A stretch of 28,957 bases of DNA from an uncultured Clostridium sp. (GTDB lineage: Bacteria; Bacillota; Clostridia; TANB77; CAG-508), in assembly GCA_900557045.1 (NCBI GenBank), contig USQY01000019.1, positions 1 to 28,957 on the forward strand, read 5' to 3'. The stretch's first letter is position 1. Each line of letters begins with the position of its first letter. Shown in pieces: positions 25,729 to 28,957 of this stretch. Below the pieces are notes generated by a model, which made no database searches, was not told the origin of the DNA, and saw nothing but the letters and a program-made list of their open reading frames with translations. A program made the position numbers and the translations under genes.

Positions 25729-25779
25729 ATTTCTTTTTTATAAAAACTTTTGAAACCAACACTGGAATGCTTACTAATT

Positions 25780-26803
25780 TCAATTTTGAACTTCTACTCC
25801 AGTATAAAAATGTTTAATGATATCCTCACATTTATAGCCTTGTTTTGCCAAACTGTCTGCTCCCGTTTGGCTCATTCCTACTCCATGTCCATATCCTGTT
25901 ACTTTAAATTTTATTTTTTCAGAAATTTCTATATTGAAATTAGCAGATTTCAATCCAAAAATTGTTCTAGCTTCAACACCTGATAAATTATGATTTCCCA
26001 CTTTTATAGTTTTTATTCTTCCCCCAGATGTATACTCTAATATTTGTATACAATTTTCTTCTTGAAAATTTATAGAAAAATCTGAATACTTTTCTTTCAT
26101 TTTTGAAATAAAATCTTCTTTTGAAATTTCAACTTCTGAACTATATTGTGTATATCCATCTTCACCAGATGTTTGAACTGTTTGTAAATATGGATAACCG
26201 GCTTCCACCCCAAACATCAATAGGAGCTTCTGTTGCACCTCCACTATTAGAATGAAAAAATGCATTTATAGGTATTCCTTCATATGTTATAATTTTTCCT
26301 TTAGTATCATTAACTGCTGAAACAATTTTATTCCAGTTTTCTTCACATTTATCACTTTCCCATCTTGCAAATCTGTCTTCTTTTGATATCCAAGCTTGGC
26401 AACAAGATGAGTTATCACAAATATGTGCTTCACCATGTTTTGCCTGATTTTGTGTTATTTTATATATTGTATATGTCCTTGCAACAATAGCTTGCGATTT
26501 TAAGGCTTCTGCTTCAAAATCAACAGGCATTTCTGCTGATACAACACCATACAAATATTCATCTAAACCTATTTCTTCTATTGAATTAGTTTTAGTATGT
26601 AATAGTTTTATAGTATTATATTCTTTGTAATCATATTTAACTGTATTTTGTGTTTCTTGCGTTTCTGTTTTTTCTGATGTAATGTCTTGTACATCTTCAT
26701 TTTTAGCTAATGCAACATTTTCAATATTAATTCTAGTAAAAAATACTGGAATTATAAATGTTATAACAACTAAAATAATAACATACAAGAAAATTTTTTT
26801 CAT
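25780..26803 (-). CDS. spoIID: Stage II sporulation protein D (SpoIID), in two frames joined by +1 shift at CGG
   Basis: SpoIID is the membrane-anchored lytic transglycosylase that trims peptidoglycan during engulfment with SpoIIM and SpoIIP. An N-terminal membrane segment (about 4-22) leads to the catalytic region VVSAEMPVDFEAEALKSQAI, with the likely catalytic Glu91. ARTYTIY and the Cys cluster HICDNSSCCQAW follow. The frame breaks at codon 202, CGG (26200-26198), inside the conserved phrase DVWGGS-GYPYLQ. Skipping one C gives Gly-Tyr-Pro-Tyr-Leu and leads into VKVGNHNLSGVEARTIFGL and the C-terminal VTGYGHGVGMSQTGADSLAK. The joined protein is about 340 residues, the normal size. The unshifted product would stop at 213 residues and lack the C-terminal domain. 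It lies 21 nt after sigF, with GAGAGG before the ATG. Confidence 0.9.
26198..26200 (-). other. CGG frameshift site in spoIID
   Basis: Zero-frame codons are GGA-AGC-CGG-TTA. Reading AGC-C-GGT-TAT-CCA restores the family consensus GGS-GYPYL. The out-of-frame ACG-GGA in the same gene is not associated with a shift. Confidence 0.75.
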
Positions 26804-26824
26804 TTTTCAACCTCTCTTTTTGAA

Positions 26825-27557
26825 CTATACTGCTAACATTCTTCTCATATCAGATAATACCTTTTTTTCAATCCTTGATACCTGAACTTGGCTTATTCCA
26901 AGAATTTTTGCAACTTGCATTTGCGTACTTCCTTTATAATACCTTAGTAAAATAATTTTTTTATCTCTTTCATTTAATCTTTCAATTGCATCTTTTAATA
27001 CAATTTTATCTATTAAATTTTTCTCTCCATCATTATTACTAGGTATTTTATCTAATATGTTTCCTTCAGTATCATCTTTATAATTTGTATCATAAATTGA
27101 ATCTACACAATTCACAGAATCTAAAGCTACTGCTATTTCCTCTTTTGATACTTTTAAAATTTTAGCGATTTCTTCTATTTTTATTTCCTCACCTTTTTTA
27201 TTTAAATATTCTTTTTGTACTTCTCTTATTTTTACACATAATTCTTTTGTGCTTCTACTTACTTTAATCGGTCCATCATCTCTAATAAACCTTTTTATTT
27301 CTCCTAATATATATGGTACTGCATATGTTGATAATTGAACTTCAAAATTCGTGTCAAACCTTCTTATTGATTTTATAAAGCCGAAGTGATCCTATTTGAT
27401 ATAAATCATCTAATTCATATCCTCTTTCTTTAAACCTGCGAACAATACTCCAAATTAGTCCTGAATTATTTTCAACTAATTTTGACATTGCTGTTTCATT
27501 ACCTTCTTTGGCTCTAATAATATCTTCAATATTATTATCATACATATTATTTATCAA
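26825..27557 (-). CDS. sigF: Forespore sigma factor SigF, in two frames joined by +1 shift at CGG
   Basis: SigF is the first forespore-specific sigma factor. Region 2 starts in the first frame (NSGLIWSIVRRFKERGYELD and DLYQIGSL). The frame breaks at codon 59, CGG (27383-27381). Skipping the C continues as GFIKSIRRFDTNFEVQLSTY, AVPYILGEIKRFIRDDGPIK and VSRSTKEL (regions 2.3 to 3), then LNERDKKIILLRYYKGSTQM and QVAKILGISQVQVSRIEKKV (region 4 HTH). The joined product is 243 residues. The unshifted one is 67 and could not bind DNA. The TTG at 27557 is the likely start (GAAAGG 5 nt upstream), with an ATG four codons later as alternative. The spoIIAA-spoIIAB-sigF order identifies it as SigF rather than SigG. 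Confidence 0.9.
27381..27383 (-). other. CGG frameshift site in sigF
   Basis: Zero-frame codons are GGA-TCA-CTT-CGG-CTT. Reading CTT-C-GGC-TTT restores GSLGFIK, the conserved region 2 sequence. CTT-CGG-C, preceded at short range by AGGA, resembles the layout of the bacterial prfB site (CTT-TGA-C) and the yeast Ty1 site (CTT-AGG-C). Confidence 0.75.
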
Positions 27558-27595
27558 GCCTGCCTTTCCATCTTTCGTGTTATTTTCATATTTTT

Positions 27596-28072
27596 CTAAG
27601 CTAAACTTACAAGTTCTTTTTCTTCTTCTTCAAATTTCTCTTGTTTTTCAATAACTTTTTTCATTGTAACTTTAGTGCCAAGACCTAAAACAGACTCAAT
27701 ATGTACTTCATCCATAAAACTTTCCATTATTGTAAATCCCATACCAGATCTTTCTAAGTTTGGTTTTGATGTATATAATGGTTTTCTAGCCATTTCAACA
27801 TTATCAATTCCTTTTCCAGAATCTGATATTTCAACTTCTATTGTATTTGCAAATATTTTTGCAATAATTTTAATTTTTCCTTCAGTATTTTCATATCCAT
27901 GTATAATGCTGTTTGTAACAGCTTCTGAAACAGCAGTTTTTATATCTGCAAGCTCTTCTATTGTCGGATCTAACTGTGCTGCAAATGCGGCAACTGTAAT
28001 ACGTGCAAATGCTTCATTATTAGATTTACTTACAAATTCTAATTTCATTTCATTTTCATACAAACCCTTCAT
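27596..28072 (-). CDS. spoIIAB: Anti-sigma F factor / serine kinase SpoIIAB
   Basis: SpoIIAB binds and silences SigF, and phosphorylates SpoIIAA on serine. The protein begins with a short leader and then NEMKLEFVSKSNNEAFARIT. The GHKL ATP site is complete: N-box EAVTNSIIHGYEN (about 50-62), G1 DSGKGI and G2 GMGFTIMESF. It is 158 residues, about ten longer than usual because of an acidic tail (KFEEEEKELVSLA). The sigF frame is already open across this 3' end, so coupled translation is likely. The frame is intact and has no CGG. Confidence 0.96.
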   Translation of the reverse strand: MKGLYENEMKLEFVSKSNNEAFARITVAAFAAQLDPTIEELADIKTAVSEAVTNSIIHGYENTEGKIKIIAKIFANTIEVEISDSGKGIDNVEMARKPLYTSKPNLERSGMGFTIMESFMDEVHIESVLGLGTKVTMKKVIEKQEKFEEEEKELVSLA

Positions 28073-28140
28073 TTTTATTAAATCAATCCTTTGTAAAATA
28101 TATTTAGGTTTTTTTATGGTTATACCTATAAACCTTAAAT

Positions 28141-28449
28141 TTAAGACGCAATTGGAATAATCTTCAAAACTCCACTCATTTCAAGAACTTTTTGAACACT
28201 TGGATTAACATTTTTCATTTCTACAATTCCTCCAAGCATAGTAGCAGTTTTGTATCTACCTATAATCATTCCTATTCCACTACTGTCCATAAAAGACACC
28301 TTATTAAAATCAAATACAACTTTTCTAGGCATATATCTCGTAATTTCATTATCAGCCATCCTCCTTATTTTTTCTGCAACATGATGATCGATTTCCTCTG
28401 TTATTTTTAAAATCAATAACTTGTCCTCTTTTACAAATTGACTCTCCAA
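28141..28449 (-). CDS. spoIIAA: Anti-anti-sigma factor SpoIIAA
   Basis: SpoIIAA is the STAS-domain protein that, when unphosphorylated, frees SigF from SpoIIAB. The phosphorylation site is in VSFMDSSGIGMIIGRY, with Ser57 matching the phosphorylated Ser58 of Bacillus subtilis. Length is 102 residues. The start is a TTG at 28449, fixed by GGGAGG 8 nt upstream. It is the first gene of the operon spoIIAA-spoIIAB-sigF-spoIID. The gap of 68 nt to spoIIAB is longer than usual but holds no separate promoter that I can support. Confidence 0.96.
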   Translation of the reverse strand: MESQFVKEDKLLILKITEEIDHHVAEKIRRMADNEITRYMPRKVVFDFNKVSFMDSSGIGMIIGRYKTATMLGGIVEMKNVNPSVQKVLEMSGVLKIIPIAS

Positions 28450-28482
28450 AATACAATCCTCCCTTACAAATTTATAAATTTT

Positions 28483-28511
28483 ATTATAAAGCTATTTCCA
28501 TTTTTTTCCAA
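28483..28511 (-). promoter_or_regulatory. SigA-type promoter of the spoIIA operon
   Basis: On the minus strand TTGGAA and a perfect TATAAT are 17 nt apart, and the -10 ends 33 nt before the spoIIAA start. I could not find a convincing SigH promoter (AGGAwWT / GAAT) here, although SigH drives spoIIA in Bacillus subtilis. Confidence 0.55.
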
Positions 28512-28530
28512 GAGCGAAACTTAGGAAGTT

Positions 28531-28559
28531 TTGTCGAACATATAAAAAGTTTTCGACAA
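28531..28559. promoter_or_regulatory. Pair of Spo0A boxes upstream of spoIIA
   Basis: TTGTCGAA (28531-28538) and its inverse TTCGACAA (28552-28559) are both exact matches to the Spo0A-box core TGTCGAA. They lie 13 nt apart in opposite orientation, starting 20 nt upstream of the -35 of the spoIIA promoter. This suggests activation by phosphorylated Spo0A. Confidence 0.75.
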
Positions 28560-28628
28560 GTTTTGCAAATTGTTAAAGTATTTTCATATTCTTTATAAAC
28601 TTTTGAAGAACATAATTATAAGTCAAAA

Positions 28629-28671
28629 AACAAGGAATTAATTAAATATTTTACTTAATTAATTCCTTGTT
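28629..28671 (-). terminator. Intrinsic terminator of the small secreted-protein gene
   Basis: AACAAGGAATTAATTAA and its perfect 17-bp complement enclose a 9-nt loop. On the minus strand the stem follows the stop codon directly and ends in TTTTTTG. It should stop transcription before the spoIIA control region. Confidence 0.8.
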
Positions 28672-28954
28672 ATAATTTTTTGTTACTTATATAATATATT
28701 AAAATCGGATATTTCTCAGTCCGCGAAACATACATGTCTTTTGTGTATTTCACATAGCGATAGTTTACTTCTTTGCTATTGTACTCTTCGGGATTATCGA
28801 AATCAATAAATGGAGAGCAAAAACGTTCCACATCGATGTGATAGTCCGGGTTATCCATGTTGATAATCTGTTTGTCCGATTGTGCATGGGCTGTTGCGTC
28901 GGATAAGCATAAAAATGCTGTCAATCCAATGATGATAAGTGTTTTAATTTTCAT
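28670..28954 (-). CDS. Small secreted hypothetical protein, foreign-looking
   Basis: The 94-residue protein has a clear signal peptide, MKIKTLIIIGLTAFLCLSDA then TAHA, with likely cleavage before QSDKQ. The mature part is about 70 residues, rich in Tyr, Asp and Asn, and includes NMDNPDYHIDVERFCSPFID. I do not recognise the family. Codon use and base composition are unlike the rest of the window (GTC, TCG, GAC, CCG, CGG), closer to what I would expect of a Bacteroidota-type genome. It carries an in-frame CGG (codon 78, 28723-28721) read without a shift. The start ATG is 3 nt from the window edge, so its ribosome binding site and upstream context are not visible. Horizontal transfer or a chimeric assembly are both possible. 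Confidence 0.6.
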   Translation of the reverse strand: MKIKTLIIIGLTAFLCLSDATAHAQSDKQIINMDNPDYHIDVERFCSPFIDFDNPEEYNSKEVNYRYVKYTKDMYVSRTEKYPILIYYISNKKL

Positions 28955-28957
28955 ATT

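Noticed and set aside
25667..25783. Longer start for the SpoIIQ-like protein
   Set aside because: The 39 extra codons have no ribosome binding site, overlap the end of spoIID by 4 nt and contain the SigF-type promoter. AAGGAGG precedes the ATG at 25666.
23204..27383. Treating addA, spoIID and sigF as ordinary pseudogenes
   Set aside because: Everything up- and downstream of each single-base break is intact and conserved, including two genes needed for sporulation within a complete cluster, and all breaks share the same CGG codon. Independent decay would leave varied lesions.
27115..27557. Two separate short sigma-like genes at 26825-27115 and 27354-27557
   Set aside because: The stretch between them is open in the downstream frame right up to the CGG and encodes the missing SigF regions 2.3 to 3, so they are one gene.

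Overview
This window is a very AT-rich piece of chromosome from a spore-forming, anaerobic-type Bacillota. It is most likely an uncultured or gut-type member of Clostridia. The evidence is the ylxM-ffh-rpsP-khpA-rimM-trmD-rplS operon, a spoIIAA-spoIIAB-sigF-spoIID-spoIIQ cluster, spoVAC, AddA-type recombination, AGGAGG ribosome binding sites, frequent TTG/GTG starts and almost exclusively A/T-ending codons. No rRNA, tRNA, CRISPR array, transposase or prophage was seen.

Layout. 1-3240 (minus): a truncated membrane-anchored protein, rlmB and lepA. 3414-4178: a lone hypothetical gene of unusual codon usage with its own consensus promoter and terminator, plus a perfect 15-bp dyad. 4179-8279 (plus): tsaE-tsaB-rimI and a Lon-like protease. 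8349-13349 (minus): a NadD-like protein with a degenerate active-site motif, then the SRP/ribosome-maturation operon. 13564-16040 (minus): a DUF4190 membrane protein, an inverted-repeat element, rarA and ruvA. 16239-19050: tcdA (plus), a YibE/F permease (minus), a dodecin-like protein and spoVAC (plus). 19042-19380: tandem repeats and a second copy of the inverted-repeat element. 19459-23287 (minus): addA. 23519-24778 (plus): an orphan gene. 24833-28449 (minus): the sporulation cluster, with paired Spo0A boxes ahead of it. 28670-28954: a small secreted-protein gene of clearly different composition.

Functional links. TsaE, TsaB and TcdA act on the same tRNA modification (t6A, then its cyclic form). 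RimM, TrmD, L19, S16, RlmB and LepA serve ribosome and tRNA maturation. SpoIIAA and SpoIIAB control SigF, which should switch on spoIIQ through a SigF-type promoter visible in the sequence. SpoIID and SpoIIQ then act in engulfment.

Main observation. Three otherwise intact conserved genes (addA, spoIID, sigF) are each split by a single +1 frame change. In all three, the break lies exactly on an in-frame CGG codon. Skipping the C (C-GGN) restores the conserved protein with a glycine at the junction. By my reading no other recognisable gene here contains an in-frame CGG, while about 18 out-of-frame CGG triplets leave their genes intact. The simplest biological reading is that CGG is unassigned or starved for tRNA in this organism and acts as a +1 ribosomal frameshift site. 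A systematic sequencing artefact must be excluded. The only two in-frame CGG codons without a visible shift are in the two compositionally foreign-looking orphan genes (3414-3908 and 28670-28954).
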